This document shows, one piece after another, positions 42,701 to 55,903 of a stretch of 64,000 nt of DNA (position 1 is its first letter; each line of letters opens with the position of its first letter). Origin of the DNA: Agrostemma githago (Eukaryota > Streptophyta > Magnoliopsida > Caryophyllales > Caryophyllaceae). The position numbers were made by a program, and so were the translations under genes. Location: NCBI GenBank assembly GCA_958450325.1, contig OY288257.1:32816771-32880770 (forward strand). Reading direction: 5' to 3'. The notes beneath the pieces were generated by a model. That model did no database searches. It was not told the origin of the DNA and saw nothing but the letters and a program-made list of their open reading frames with translations.

Positions 42701-44559
42701 GAATCATTATCTAGAGTCGTGGTAACACTTCTTATCCCGACTTCGTACCACAACAGAACCTATGAAAATCTTCAACCATGACCTTTTGGTCTTGAACTCT
42801 TCTTTGCCTGTTATCTGAAACCTCATAGGTTATTTGAAAACTCACTAATACTTCTAGTCTTCTCATTGAGGAGTACATCAATAACGTATCTATCTAGCTC
42901 GATCCTTAGCTTGCTCATTCCTTTGAAAAACAAACTTTGCTAGAAATTGTTTGATATAAACTCAAATTATCTTCTCGTTCCCTCTATCGGACGAGAAACC
43001 CTTTGGTTAGTTGGAACAATGTTCTATTGAGAGTCACCTCCCTTACCTCTTTTATGCAAGGAACCAAATGATAATTTTTGGTTTAACTTACCACTTCGTT
43101 TCATATACGTTCTTTTGTGAAACCTAATCCCACTTCTTTGATCAACTGTACCTATATACTTTCATTGAACTTTTCTATGCATCTCTGATCGAATTAACCC
43201 AACCAACTAGAATATTGTTATTAACCTTTGACCGGACGATTTAGTACTTAGACGAGTAGAGGTATATAACGTTGGAATTGCTGGGAGAAAGAGCACGACT
43301 TCACCAGGATCGTATAGAAGAAAGACTCTTAATATGATGAGCCTATTCAAAGTTGATCCAGAAGAAAATCACCAAGAAGCATAGACTTCAGAAACCTGAT
43401 CAGGGACGATATCATCAAAGAAGACCTATTAGATCAATGTGCGAACCTTGGACTGAAGCGTTGTTAACCTAGTTTTTGTTTTTGTTCTGCCCGACCACTT
43501 GCCGACCTTAGAATACTCTTAGGACTTGGAACCTTAAGTCAAGTTATCAGTGTGTGTCTTACGTGTAATCCTCTTTAAGCGATAACCTATCGTGAGACAT
43601 AGCCTATAATTTTCCAGTCAAAATCTCAACTACCCTGTTATAGCAAAGTTAGAACACCTTTGAGGTCGAGAGATATTCGAGATGTCAATACCTTATATTT
43701 GTGGAATTAGGTGTTCGAAAGAAGTATGAGAACGATCAATGATCAAATTATTTGAGGATTTCATTTATTGACTTCAAAAGCTTTTTCGGAGAATAGCTTG
43801 TGAACAAGCCTTAGTAGATCTCTAGAAATTTCAGGATTTGCTGATTTATAACCTATAATTTTTGGAATCCCTATGAAAATTATATCTATTTTGGTGACTT
43901 ATTTCTGTTTTGGATGATGGATGATAATATTACAACCCCGAATGTTGTAATTATGACGGGCACTTCAAAACCCACAGATTGTCAATTTGATGTTTTGGAA
44001 TAACCTACCAATCAAGGAATCAAGAAATAAGGAAACAATTTAAAAAATTTAGTAACTTTATAGAAATCAATACAAGAGTTTTCGACTAATCCTAAGAGCT
44101 TATCACTGAAAGAACTAAGCAACTCTAGGAGATCAACTCTTTAGATGATAAATATTGAGAGTGCCATGGGAACCATGAATTTTGATATGATTGATAGTGG
44201 AGGATTTACGAGTGAAAGTCCAGATAAACCTAAAGAGATCAAAACTACTAAATGTTTGTGGAGATTAGGACAACCTTTATTTGAATGGATTATACCTTAA
44301 GACAAACCAACATTTCTCCAAGAAAAAAAACATGTTATATCGTTTTTAAGGAATTTAGGTATTATCTGGTTTTGGAGTTAGAGTCGATAGTGAACCAAAT
44401 CTCGAAATTACCCGAGATTGTTCTACTTTGAGAACTTGAGAATACCCTATGGATATTTAAGAATCACCAAAAAAAATTAAAGGAAAACAGTAGCCTAACC
44501 TTAGGAAATATATACCGTATCAACCTAGTAGTTGTGAATTTCGAGGACGAAATTTTCTT
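39792..44559 (+). mobile_element. Internal region of the LARD-like element, no gag-pol recognised
   Basis: Stop-dense on all frames. I looked for RT (YxDD), integrase (HHCC/DDE) and gag CCHC motifs and saw none. The only conserved trace is GAATTTCGAGGACGAAATTT near 44537. Confidence 0.65.
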
Positions 44560-44568
44560 AAGGGGGGT
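44560..44568 (+). other. Polypurine tract
   Basis: AAGGGGGGT just before TAGTC and the 3' LTR start TGTAACACCC. Confidence 0.8.
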
Positions 44569-44572
44569 AGTC

Positions 44573-45711
44573 TGTAACACCCGTGCTTTTGACCATTTTA
44601 GTTATTTATAATAACGATTAATATTAATAAATTGAGTCTCGACAAAATATTTTATATAGTAATATTCAATTCTTTTGTCTTTGGAACCTTTCTATTTCAC
44701 TTCATTGTTTGCAAAACTGAAATTTCTATCGTTATCGAAATTCTGCGCGATTTCGTAAAATGGTTCCTATTTTCTCATACGGACTCCGATTGAGGCGTTT
44801 CAAAAGCCTAACTTTATTAATTTTCCAAGATCTACACAATGGTGATATTCAAATTACAATTCATAAGTTCATCATAAAAATATTGTACTGGACAGCTCCT
44901 TTACTACGAAAATCGTCACCCGACGAATCGTTTCTCGACATTCGATTTCCGTACTTCTTTCCTAACCATGGTGTGATCAAATAAACTCAAAAACATCACC
45001 CTAAGGCATGCCATACCGTCACTTTGAAGTCCAAGCCTCAAAATATGTCTTTCTAATCAAAAACACCAAATAGAGTATGTACCTCTTAAAGTATGCTTAG
45101 CTACTTTTGGTAATTGTCAAGTTCTTGTCCACCCTTTGCTCCCCCATCTAATGCACGACTTGTGTGCTTATAACCAGCCATTTTCTCTTCATTTACTCAT
45201 CCATTCACTCACTTAAACACTCCTTCAAAGATCCATCTAAAAACCAAAGAAAAACCATACAAGATCTTTTAAGTTCTAAGGTGTTTACACCACCATATCT
45301 CAAGAGCACATACTCTTTCTTTTCCTTACCTTATACTCTTTATTTTTAAGTCTTATTCCTATTATATTTACTAACTTACTTTGTTTTGTGTGTCCTTCTA
45401 ACTTATTCATGAAGAGGAGCAAGAGGAAGGGGGCTTCGATCTTAGTATATTTGATTTCATAGTTGATCCGGAGAATTGTTAATAGGTAACCTAACTTTTC
45501 ATCGCCCTCAAATCTCGAGGTATAGTGTTCAGACTCTAACTAACATATAACATCATGTTTAGGACTAAATCATTAGATCACCAAGTTTAAAGTTAACTAT
45601 TTGTTGATTTATCACTTAACAATACATGCTGTAAAATGGATTCTGTGATGTGTTATATATGTTCACGATTTTTCTGTGTAAATTACGTTTCGAACTAGCC
45701 TTAGATTCCTT
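44573..45711 (+). repeat. 3' LTR, truncated to 1139 bp
   Basis: Colinear with 35706-36844 (TGTAACACCC to CTAGCCTTAGATTCCTT). It then jumps to array LINE sequence GGAACAGCCCCATCC after three filler bases. About 2.9 kb of LTR and about 0.43 kb of monomer are missing at this junction. Confidence 0.9.
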
Positions 45712-46049
45712 TAAGGAACAGCCCCATCCATTCTAGCATTGTTTCTAACCATCCAGAAGGTGTGAATGGAAGCAGTGATGGTCATGGCTTGAATTTTCCC
45801 TTCCGTAGTACCCTTCTGGCAGTCTTTAAACTCCTGCAGCAGGGGGAGCTTACTGCCAATCCAATCTTCAATGTTTTTCCTAACCCTGCAACTGAAAGAG
45901 CACAATTGGAACAAGTGTTCTAAATTTTCAGTGTCCATATCACAAATGCAGCACTTATCCTCATTGCAGCAACCAATTCTATGGAGCTTTTCCTTCATAT
46001 TCAGTCCTCCATGGAGAAGAATCCATGTAATGAGTGAATGTTTAGGCAC
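45712..46049 (+). repeat. Array unit 4, right part
   Basis: Resumes inside the LINE portion and runs to the next ATTCTTATTT junction. The LINE frame (112 codons, 46049-45711) is open to the deletion point and has NLEHLF, where others have NSEHLF. Confidence 0.95.
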
Positions 46050-47452
46050 ATTCTTATTTTATTCTATTTAAAATTTAACTCTTAATTCACGAATTTTTTG
46101 TGAAACGAATTTATGTTTCAATCGATTTAAACTCCTTAAATTCTAATTGTCTCAAAAAGTTTTTTTATATATTCAAAATATAGAGTAATTTTTAATCTTG
46201 CTTCGATCTATCTATTTGTTTAGCCTTAACGGAATTTTGTTTCGCCGACTTGATTTCTAAATTCTTTTATTTAAGCCCGGTCTTCTATTTTTCCACTCGA
46301 AATCGTTTTAATAAGCTTCATCAAAACATTTATTATTTTTCCCCGAGAAATCAATTTAATTCATTTTCGTCGTACATTATTTTTCTCAAGAAACATTATT
46401 TTAACCGTAAACGTTTGTTTTACTCTTGAGATACATTTTATTTGTCCACCCGAACTAATTAATAATTTTTTCTAAGCTCCGTTTATGTATCAAAAATTTT
46501 AATTTTCCCTCGAGAAACATTTGACTCGTTATATTTGTAGTTCGTAACCCCTTAATTGTTCAAACTCGTGTTTCATTTTTGTTGTTTTAACCTAACTGCC
46601 ACCTCCCTCTTCTTCTTCTTTCTTCAGCCTTAAACAATCTACCGCATCCTCTCTTCTTCTCTTCGTCGTCCTTCGACCACCACCATGACCGTCCTCCTTT
46701 GTTTCGCTTCATCTGCATCTGAAACACAAGGCCGCCCATACTTTGTTCGTTCTACCGCTATCGTCGTCTCCTATACTCCAGTGAGCAACTCGGTAACCCT
46801 GCGTCATGCCTCCCCAGTCTTCGTTGCTCTGGTTCGAACGACGGCTCTTTTTTTCTTTTCTTTTTTTTGGAGAAAATGTGAGTAGTATTATATCATTCAC
46901 AATCAATTTACAAGAGGGAGGGGAATACAGAGGATAAAACCTCGAAAATACTCCAAAAAAAGGATAAAAAACAACTTACAAGAGTAGTCACAAAGACTCC
47001 AACTAAATAAGCTTATTTAAACAGTTAGCATCATGGATGCTCTTCACAGTTCTAAGCATCTCTCTGGCCTTTAATCTCATGATCTCTTGGATGTTTTTAG
47101 TCGTTACTCATGGTCGTGGAATAGCCCCATCCATTCTAGCATTGTTTCTAACCATCCAGAAGGTGTGAATGGAAGCAGTGATGGTCATGGCTTGAATTTT
47201 CCCTTCCGTAGTACCCTTCTGGCAGTCTTTAAACTCCTGCAGCAGAGGGAGCTTACTGCCAATCCAATCTTCAATGTTTTTCCTAACCCTGCAACTGAAA
47301 GAGCACAATTGGAACAGGTGTTCTGAATTTTCAGTGTCCATATCACAAATGCAGCACTTATCCTCATTGCAGCAACCAATTCTATGGAGCTTTTCCTTCA
47401 TATTCAGTCCTCCATGGAGAAGAATCCATGTAATGAGTGAATGTTTAAGCAC
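46050..47452 (+). repeat. Array unit 5
   Basis: 1403 bases with several private changes (CACGAATTTTTTG, GTACATTATTTTTC deletion, TTTGTTTAGCC). The LINE frame (47452-47108, 114 codons) ends early because GGA (Gly) became TGA in the GAIPRP context: type A. Confidence 0.95.
47108..47452 (-). pseudogene. LINE zf-RVT fragment, type A (premature stop)
   Basis: Cys and His ligands intact (CCICDMDTENSEHLFQLCSF), but translation stops after ARMDGAIPRP. The GAATAG on the plus strand is the diagnostic. The same stop occurs in units 6, 8, 10 and 13, so a dead copy was amplified. Confidence 0.75.
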
Positions 47453-48860
47453 ATTCTTATTTTATTCTATTTACAATGTAACTCGTAATTCTCGAAATTT
47501 TTGTGAAACGAAATTATGTTTCAATCGATTTAAACTCCTTAAATTCTAATTGTCTCAAAAAGTTTTTTTATATATTCAAAATATAGAGTAATTTTTAATC
47601 TTGCTTCGATCTATCTATTTGTTTTAGCCTTAACGGAATTTTGTTTCGCCGACTTGATTTCTAAATTCTTTTATTTAAGCCCGGTCTTCTATTTTTCCAC
47701 TCGAAATCGTTTTAATAAGCTTCATCAAAACATTTATTATTTTTCCCCGAGAAATCAATTTAATTCATTTTCGTCGTACATTCGTTATTTTTCTCAAGAA
47801 ACATTATTTTAACCGTAAACGTTTGTTTTACTCTTGAGATACATTTTATTTGTCCACCCGAACTAATTAATAATTTTTTCTAAGCTCCGTTTATGTATCA
47901 AAAATTTTAATTTTCCCTCGAGAAACATTTGACTCGTTATATTTGTAGTTCGTAACCCCTTAATTGTTCAAACTCGTGTTTCATTTTTGTTGTTTTAACC
48001 TAACTGCCACCTCCCTCTTCTTCTTCTTTCTTCAGCCTTAAACAATCTACCGCATCCTCTCTTCTTCTCTTCGTCGTCCTTCGACCACCACCATGACCGT
48101 CCTCCTTTGTTTCGCTTCATCTGCATCTGAAACACAAGGCCGCCCATACTTTGTTCGTTCTACCGCTATCGTCGTCTCCTATACTCCAGTGAGCAACTCG
48201 GTAACCCTGCGTCATGCCTCCCCAGTCTTCGTTGCTCTGGTTCGAACGACGACTCTTTTTTTCTTTTCTTTTTTTTGGAGAAAATGTGAGTAGTATTATA
48301 TCATTCACAATCAATTTACAAGAGGGAGGGGAATACAGAGGATAAAACCTCGAAAATACTCCAAAAAAAGGATAAAAAACAACTTACAAGAGTAGTCACA
48401 AAGACTCCAACTAAATAAGCTTATTTAAACAGTTAGCATCATGGATGCTCTTCACAGTTCTAAGCATCTCTCTGGCCTTTAATCTCATGATCTCTTGGAT
48501 GTTTTTAGTCGTTACTCATGGTCGTGGAATAGCCCCATCCATTCTAGCATTGTTTCTAACCATCCAGAAGGTGTGAATGGAAGCAGTGATGGTCATGGCT
48601 TGAATTTTCCCTTCCGTAGTACCCTTCTGGCAGTCTTTAAACTCCTGCAGCAGAGGGAGCTTACTGCCAATCCAATCTTCAATGTTTTTCCTAACCCTGC
48701 AACTGAAAGAGCACAATTGGAACAGGTGTTCTGAATTTTCAGTGTCCATATCACAAATGCAGCACTTATCCTCATTGCAGCAACCAATTCTATGGAGCTT
48801 TTCCTTCATATTCAGTCCTCCATGGAGAAGAATCCATGTAATGAGTGAATGTTTAAGCAC
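47453..48860 (+). repeat. Array unit 6 (type A)
   Basis: 1408 bases; LTR part with GTCGTCTCC and ACGAAATTATG markers, and a type A LINE (48860-48516). Confidence 0.95.
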
Positions 48861-50269
48861 ATTCTTATTTTATTCTATTTACAATGTAACTCGTAATTCT
48901 CGAAATTTTTGTGAAACGAAATTATGTTTCAATCGATTTAAACTCCTTAAATTCTAATTGTCTCAAAAAGTTTTTTTATATATTCAAAATATAGAGTAAT
49001 TTTTAATCTTGCTTCGATCTATCTATTTGTTTTAGCCTTAACGGAATTTTGTTTCGCCGACTTGATTTCTAAATTCTTTTATTTAAGCCCGGTCTTCTAT
49101 TTTTCCACTCGAAATCGTTTTAATAAGCTTCATCAAAACATTTATTATTTTTCCCCGAGAAATCAATTTAATTCATTTTCGTCGTACATTCGTTATTTTT
49201 CTCAAGAAACATTATTTTAACCGTAAACGTTTGTTTTACTCTTGAGATACATTTTATTTGTCCACCCGAACTAATTAATAATTTTTTCTAAGCTCCGTTT
49301 ATGTATCAAAAATTTTAATTTTCCCTCGAGAAACATTTGACTCGTTATATTTGTAGTTCGTAACCCCTTAATTGTTCAAACTCGTGTTTCATTTTTGTTG
49401 TTTTAACCTAACTGCCACCTCCCTCTTCTTCTTCTTTCTTCAGCCTTAAACAATCTACCGCATCCTCTCTTCTTCTCTTCGTCGTCCTTCGACCACCACC
49501 ATGACCGTCCTCCTTTGTTTCGCTTCATCTGCATCTGAAACACAAGGCCGCCCATACTTTGTTCGTTCTACCGCTATCATCGTCTCCTATACTCCAGTGA
49601 GCAACTCGGTAACCCTGCGTCATGCCTCCCCAGTCTTCGTTGCTCTGGTTCGAACGACGACTCTTTTTTTTCTTTTCTTTTTTTTGGAGAAAATGTGAGT
49701 AGTATTATATCATTCACAATCAATTTACAAGAGGGAGGGGAATACAGAGGATAAAACCTCGAAAATACTCCAAAAAAAGGATAAAAAACAACTTACAAGA
49801 GTAGTCACAAAGACTCCAACTAAATAAGCTTATTTAAACAGTTAGCATCATGGATGCTCTTCACAGTTCTAAGCATCTCTCTGGCCTTTAATCTGATGAT
49901 CTCTTGGATGTTTTTAGTCGTTACTCCTGGTCGTGGAACAGCCCCATCCATTCTAGCATTGTTTCTAACCATCCAGAAGGTGTGAATGGAAGCAGTGATG
50001 GTCATGGCTTGAATTTTCCCTTCCGTAGTACCCTTCTGGCAGTCTTTAAACTCCTGCAGCAGAGGGAGCTTACTGCCAATCCAATCTTCAATGTTTTTCC
50101 TAACCCTGCAACTGAAAGAGTACAATTGGAACAGGTGTTCTGAATTTTCAGTGTCCATATCACAAATGCAGCACTTATCCTCATTGCAGCAACCAATTCT
50201 ATGGAGCTTTTCCTTCATATTCAGTCCTCCATGGAGAAGAATCCATGTAATGAGTGAATGTTTAAGCAC
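48861..50269 (+). repeat. Array unit 7 (type B)
   Basis: 1409 bases; GTCATCGTC-type marker (ATCATCGTCTCC) and one extra T before the LINE. First member of the B-A dimer. Confidence 0.95.
49820..50269 (-). pseudogene. LINE zf-RVT fragment, type B (full frame, Cys to Tyr)
   Basis: 149 codons open, but HLFQLYSF replaces HLFQLCSF, removing a presumed zinc ligand (plus strand GAGTACAATTGG). Units 9 and 12 share it exactly. Confidence 0.75.
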
Positions 50270-51677
50270 ATTCTTATTTTATTCTATTTACAATGTAACT
50301 CGTAATTCTCGAAATTTTTGTGAAACGAATTTATGTTTCAATCGATTTAAACTCCTTAAATTCTAATTGTCTAAAAAAGTCTTTTTATATATTCAAAATA
50401 TAGAGTAATTTTTAATCTTGCTTCGATCTATCTAGTTGTTTTAGCCTTAACGGAATTTTGTTTCGCCGACTTGATTTCTAAATTCTTTTATTTAAGCCCG
50501 GTCTTCTATTTTTCCACTCGAAATCGTTTTAATAAGCTTCATCAAAACATTTATTATTTTTCCCCGAGAAATCAATTTAATTCATTTTCGTCGTACATTC
50601 GTTATTTTTCTCAAGAAACATTATTTTAACAGTAAACGTTTGTTTTACTCTTGAGATACATTTTATTTGTCCACCCGAACTAATTAATAATTTTTTCTAA
50701 GCTCCGTTTATGTATCAAAAATTTTAATTTTCCCTCGAGAAACATTTGACTCGTTATATTTGTAGTTCGTAACCCCTTAATTGTTCAAACTCGTGTTTCA
50801 TTTTTGTTGTTTTAACCTAACTGCCACCTCCCTCTTCTTCTTCTTTCTTCAGCCTTAAACAATCTACCGCATCCTCTCTTCTTCTCTTCGTCGTCCTTCG
50901 ACCACCACCATGACCGTCCTCCTTTGTTTCGCTTCATCTGCATCTGAAACACAAGGCCGCCCATACTTTGTTCGTTCTACCGCTATCGTCGTCTCCTATA
51001 CTCCAGTGAGCAACTCGGTAACCCTGCGTCATGCCTCCCCAGTCTTCGTTGCTCTGGTTCGAACGACGACTCTTTTTTTCTTTTCTTTTTTTTGGAGAAA
51101 ATGTGAGTAGTATTATATCATTCACAATCAATTTACAAGAGGGAGGGGAATACAGAGGATAAAACCTCGAAAATACTCCAAAAAAAGGATAAAAAACAAC
51201 TTACAAGAGTAGTCACAAAGACTCCAACTAAATAAGCTTATTTAAACAGTTAGCATCATGGATGCTCTTCACAGTTCTAAGCATCTCTCTGGCCTTTAAT
51301 CTCATGATCTCTTGGATGTTTTTAGTCGTTACTCATGGTCGTGGAATAGCCCCATCCATTCTAGCATTGTTTCTAACCATCCAGAAGGTGTGAATGGAAG
51401 CAGTGATGGTCATGGCTTGAATTTTCCCTTCCGTAGTACCCTTCTGGCAGTCTTTAAACTCCTGCAGCAGAGGGAGCTTACTGCCAATCCAATCTTCAAT
51501 GTTTTTCCTAACCCTGCAACTGAAAGAGCACAATTGGAACAGGTGTTCTGAATTTTCAGTGTCCATATCACAAATGCAGCACTTATCCTCATTGCAGCAA
51601 CCAATTCTATGGAGCTTTTCCTTCATATTCAGTCCTCCATGGAGAAGAATCCATGTAATGAGTGAATGTTTAAGCAC
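50270..51677 (+). repeat. Array unit 8 (type A)
   Basis: 1408 bases; begins with the CTAAAAAAGTCTTT and CTAGTTGTTTTAG markers and AACAGTAAACG; type A LINE (51677-51333). Second member of the first B-A dimer. Confidence 0.95.
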
Positions 51678-53086
51678 ATTCTTATTTTATTCTATTTACA
51701 ATGTAACTCGTAATTCTCGAAATTTTTGTGAAACGAATTTATGTTTCAATCGATTTAAACTCCTTAAATTCTAATTGTCTCAAAAAGTTTTTTTATATAT
51801 TCAAAATATAGAGTAATTTTTAATCTTGCTTCGATCTATCTATTTGTTTTAGCCTTAACGGAATTTTGTTTCGCCGACTTGATTTCTAAATTCTTTTATT
51901 TAAGCCCGGTCTTCTATTTTTCCACTCGAAATCGTTTTAATAAGCTTCATCAAAACATTTATTATTTTTCCCCGAGAAATCAATTTAATTCATTTTCGTC
52001 GTACATTCGTTATTTTTCTCAAGAAACATTATTTTAACCGTAAACGTTTGTTTTACTCTTGAGATACATTTTATTTGTCCACCCGAACTAATTAATAATT
52101 TTTTCTAAGCTCCGTTTATGTATCAAAAATTTTAATTTTCCCTCGAGAAACATTTGACTCGTTATATTTGTAGTTCGTAACCCCTTAATTGTTCAAACTC
52201 GTGTTTCATTTTTGTTGTTTTAACCTAACTGCCACCTCCCTCTTCTTCTTCTTTCTTCAGCCTTAAACAATCTACCGCATCCTCTCTTCTTCTCTTCGTC
52301 GTCCTTCGACCACCACCATGACCGTCCTCCTTTGTTTCGCTTCATCTGCATCTGAAACACAAGGCCGCCCATACTTTGTTCGTTCTACCGCTATCATCGT
52401 CTCCTATACTCCAGTGAGCAACTCGGTAACCCTGCGTCATGCCTCCCCAGTCTTCGTTGCTCTGGTTCGAACGACGACTCTTTTTTTTCTTTTCTTTTTT
52501 TTGGAGAAAATGTGAGTAGTATTATATCATTCACAATCAATTTACAAGAGGGAGGGGAATACAGAGGATAAAACCTCGAAAATACTCCAAAAAAAGGATA
52601 AAAAACAACTTACAAGAGTAGTCACAAAGACTCCAACTAAATAAGCTTATTTAAACAGTTAGCATCATGGATGCTCTTCACAGTTCTAAGCATCTCTCTG
52701 GCCTTTAATCTGATGATCTCTTGGATGTTTTTAGTCGTTACTCCTGGTCGTGGAACAGCCCCATCCATTCTAGCATTGTTTCTAACCATCCAGAAGGTGT
52801 GAATGGAAGCAGTGATGGTCATGGCTTGAATTTTCCCTTCCGTAGTACCCTTCTGGCAGTCTTTAAACTCCTGCAGCAGAGGGAGCTTACTGCCAATCCA
52901 ATCTTCAATGTTTTTCCTAACCCTGCAACTGAAAGAGTACAATTGGAACAGGTGTTCTGAATTTTCAGTGTCCATATCACAAATGCAGCACTTATCCTCA
53001 TTGCAGCAACCAATTCTATGGAGCTTTTCCTTCATATTCAGTCCTCCATGGAGAAGAATCCATGTAATGAGTGAATGTTTAAGCAC
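51678..53086 (+). repeat. Array unit 9 (type B)
   Basis: 1409 bases; nearly a copy of unit 7 at +2817, including the Cys-to-Tyr LINE (53086-52637). Confidence 0.95.
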
Positions 53087-54494
53087 ATTCTTATTTTATT
53101 CTATTTACAATGTAACTCGTAATTCTCGAAATTTTTGTGAAACGAATTTATGTTTCAATCGATTTAAACTCCTTAAATTCTAATTGTCTAAAAAAGTCTT
53201 TTTATATATTCAAAATATAGAGTAATTTTTAATCTTGCTTCGATCTATCTAGTTGTTTTAGCCTTAACGGAATTTTGTTTCGCCGACTTGATTTCTAAAT
53301 TCTTTTATTTAAGCCCGGTCTTCTATTTTTCCACTCGAAATCGTTTTAATAAGCTTCATCAAAACATTTATTATTTTTCCCCGAGAAATCAATTTAATTC
53401 ATTTTCGTCGTACATTCGTTATTTTTCTCAAGAAACATTATTTTAACAGTAAACGTTTGTTTTACTCTTGAGATACATTTTATTTGTCCACCCGAACTAA
53501 TTAATAATTTTTTCTAAGCTCCGTTTATGTATCAAAAATTTTAATTTTCCCTCGAGAAACATTTGACTCGTTATATTTGTAGTTCGTAACCCCTTAATTG
53601 TTCAAACTCGTGTTTCATTTTTGTTGTTTTAACCTAACTGCCACCTCCCTCTTCTTCTTCTTTCTTCAGCCTTAAACAATCTACCGCATCCTCTCTTCTT
53701 CTCTTCGTCGTCCTTCGACCACCACCATGACCGTCCTCCTTTGTTTCGCTTCATCTGCATCTGAAACACAAGGCCGCCCATACTTTGTTCGTTCTACCGC
53801 TATCGTCGTCTCCTATACTCCAGTGAGCAACTCGGTAACCCTGCGTCATGCCTCCCCAGTCTTCGTTGCTCTGGTTCGAACGACGACTCTTTTTTTCTTT
53901 TCTTTTTTTTGGAGAAAATGTGAGTAGTATTATATCATTCACAATCAATTTACAAGAGGGAGGGGAATACAGAGGATAAAACCTCGAAAATACTCCAAAA
54001 AAAGGATAAAAAACAACTTACAAGAGTAGTCACAAAGACTCCAACTAAATAAGCTTATTTAAACAGTTAGCATCATGGATGCTCTTCACAGTTCTAAGCA
54101 TCTCTCTGGCCTTTAATCTCATGATCTCTTGGATGTTTTTAGTCGTTACTCATGGTCGTGGAATAGCCCCATCCATTCTAGCATTGTTTCTAACCATCCA
54201 GAAGGTGTGAATGGAAGCAGTGATGGTCATGGCTTGAATTTTCCCTTCCGTAGTACCCTTCTGGCAGTCTTTAAACTCCTGCAGCAGAGGGAGCTTACTG
54301 CCAATCCAATCTTCAATGTTTTTCCTAACCCTGCAACTGAAAGAGCACAATTGGAACAGGTGTTCTGAATTTTCAGTGTCCATATCACAAATGCAGCACT
54401 TATCCTCATTGCAGCAACCAATTCTATGGAGCTTTTCCTTCATATTCAGTCCTCCATGGAGAAGAATCCATGTAATGAGTGAATGTTTAAGCAC
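53087..54494 (+). repeat. Array unit 10 (type A)
   Basis: 1408 bases; nearly a copy of unit 8 at +2817; type A LINE (54494-54150). Confidence 0.95.
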
Positions 54495-55903
54495 ATTCTT
54501 ATTTTATTCTATTTACAATGTAACTCGTAATTCTCGAAATTTTTGTGAAACGAATTTATGTTTCAATCGATTTAAACTCCTTAAATTCTAATTGTCTCAA
54601 AAAGTTTTTTTATATATTCAAAATATAGAGTAATTTTTAATCTTGCTTCGATCTATCTATTTGTTTTAGCCTTAACGGAATTTTGTTTCGCCGACTTGAT
54701 TTCTAAATTCTTTTATTTAAGCCCGGTCTTCTATTTTTCCACTCGAAATCGTTTTAATAAGCTTCATCAAAACATTTATTATTTTTCCCCGAGAAATCAA
54801 TTTAATTCATTTTCGTCGTACATTCGTTATTTTTCTCAAGAAACATTATTTTAACCGTAAACGTTTGTTTTACTCTTGAGATACATTTTATTTGTCCACC
54901 CGAACTAATTAATAATTTTTTCTAAGCTCCGTTTATGTATCAAAAATTTTAATTTTCCCTCGAGAAACATTTGACTCGTTATATTTGTAGTTCGTAACCC
55001 CTTAATTGTTCAAACTCGTGTTTCATTTTTGTTGTTTTAACCTAACTGCCACCTCCCTCTTCTTCTTCTTTCTTCAGCCTTAAACAATCTACCGCATCCT
55101 CTCTTCTTCTCTTCGTCGTCCTTCGACCACCACCATGACCGTCCTCCTTTGTTTCGCTTCATCTGCATCTGAAACACAAGGCCGCCCATACTTTGTTCGT
55201 TCTACCGCTATCATCGTCTCCTATACTCCAGTGAGCAACTCGGTAACCCTGCGTCATGCCTCCCCAGTCTTCGTTGCTCTGGTTCGAACGACGACTCTTT
55301 TTTTTCTTTTCTTTTTTTTGGAGAAAATGTGAGTAGTATTATATCATTCACAATCAATTTACAAGAGGGAGGGGAATACAGAGGATAAAACCTCGAAAAT
55401 ACTCCAAAAAAAGGATAAAAAACAACTTACAAGAGTAGTCACAAAGACTCCAACTAAATAAGCTTATTTAAACAGTTAGCATCATGGATGCTCTTCACAG
55501 TTCTAAGCATCTCTCTGGCCTTTAATCTGATGATCTCTTGGATGTTTTTAGTCGTTACTCCTGGTCGTGGAACAGCCCCATCCATTCTAGCATTGTTTCT
55601 AACCATCCAGAAGGTGTGAATGGAAGCAGTGATGGTCATGGCTTGAATTTTCCCTTCCGTAGTACCCTTCTGGCAGTCTTTAAACTCCTGCAGCAGAGGG
55701 AGCTTACTGCCAATCCAATCTTCAATGTTTTTCCTAACCCTGCAACTGAAAGAGCACAATTGGAACAGGTGTTCTGAATTTTCAGTGTCCATATCACAAA
55801 TGCGGCACTTATCCTCATTGCAGCAACCAATTCTATGGAGCTTTTCCTTCATATTCAGTCCTCCATGGAGAAGAATCCATGTAATGAGTGAATGTTTAAG
55901 CAC
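54495..55903 (+). repeat. Array unit 11 (type B variant)
   Basis: 1409 bases; extra-T marker of type B, but its LINE keeps Cys (QLCSF) and has a private CRICDM change (GCGGCAC). Looks like a recombinant that breaks the B-A alternation. Confidence 0.95.

Larger units (their letters stand above)
35706..45711 (+). mobile_element. Tekay/Del-like non-autonomous LTR retrotransposon (LARD-like) in unit 4
   Basis: Order: 5' LTR 35706-39777 (TGTAACACCC...GTTGTTACA), primer site TGGTATCAGAGC at 39780, internal region to 44572, polypurine AAGGGGGG, 3' LTR from 44573. LTRs of about 4 kb starting TGTAACACCC and an iMet primer site are typical of the Tekay/Del chromovirus lineage, as is the TTTCGAGGACGAAATTTTCTTAAGG end. 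No gag-pol is recognisable in 4.8 kb; the longest frames are about 80 codons. Long LTRs with a non-coding interior fit a large retrotransposon derivative. Shared LTR sequence (about 1.14 kb) differs at roughly a dozen positions counted by eye, so the insertion is not brand new. Confidence 0.8.
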
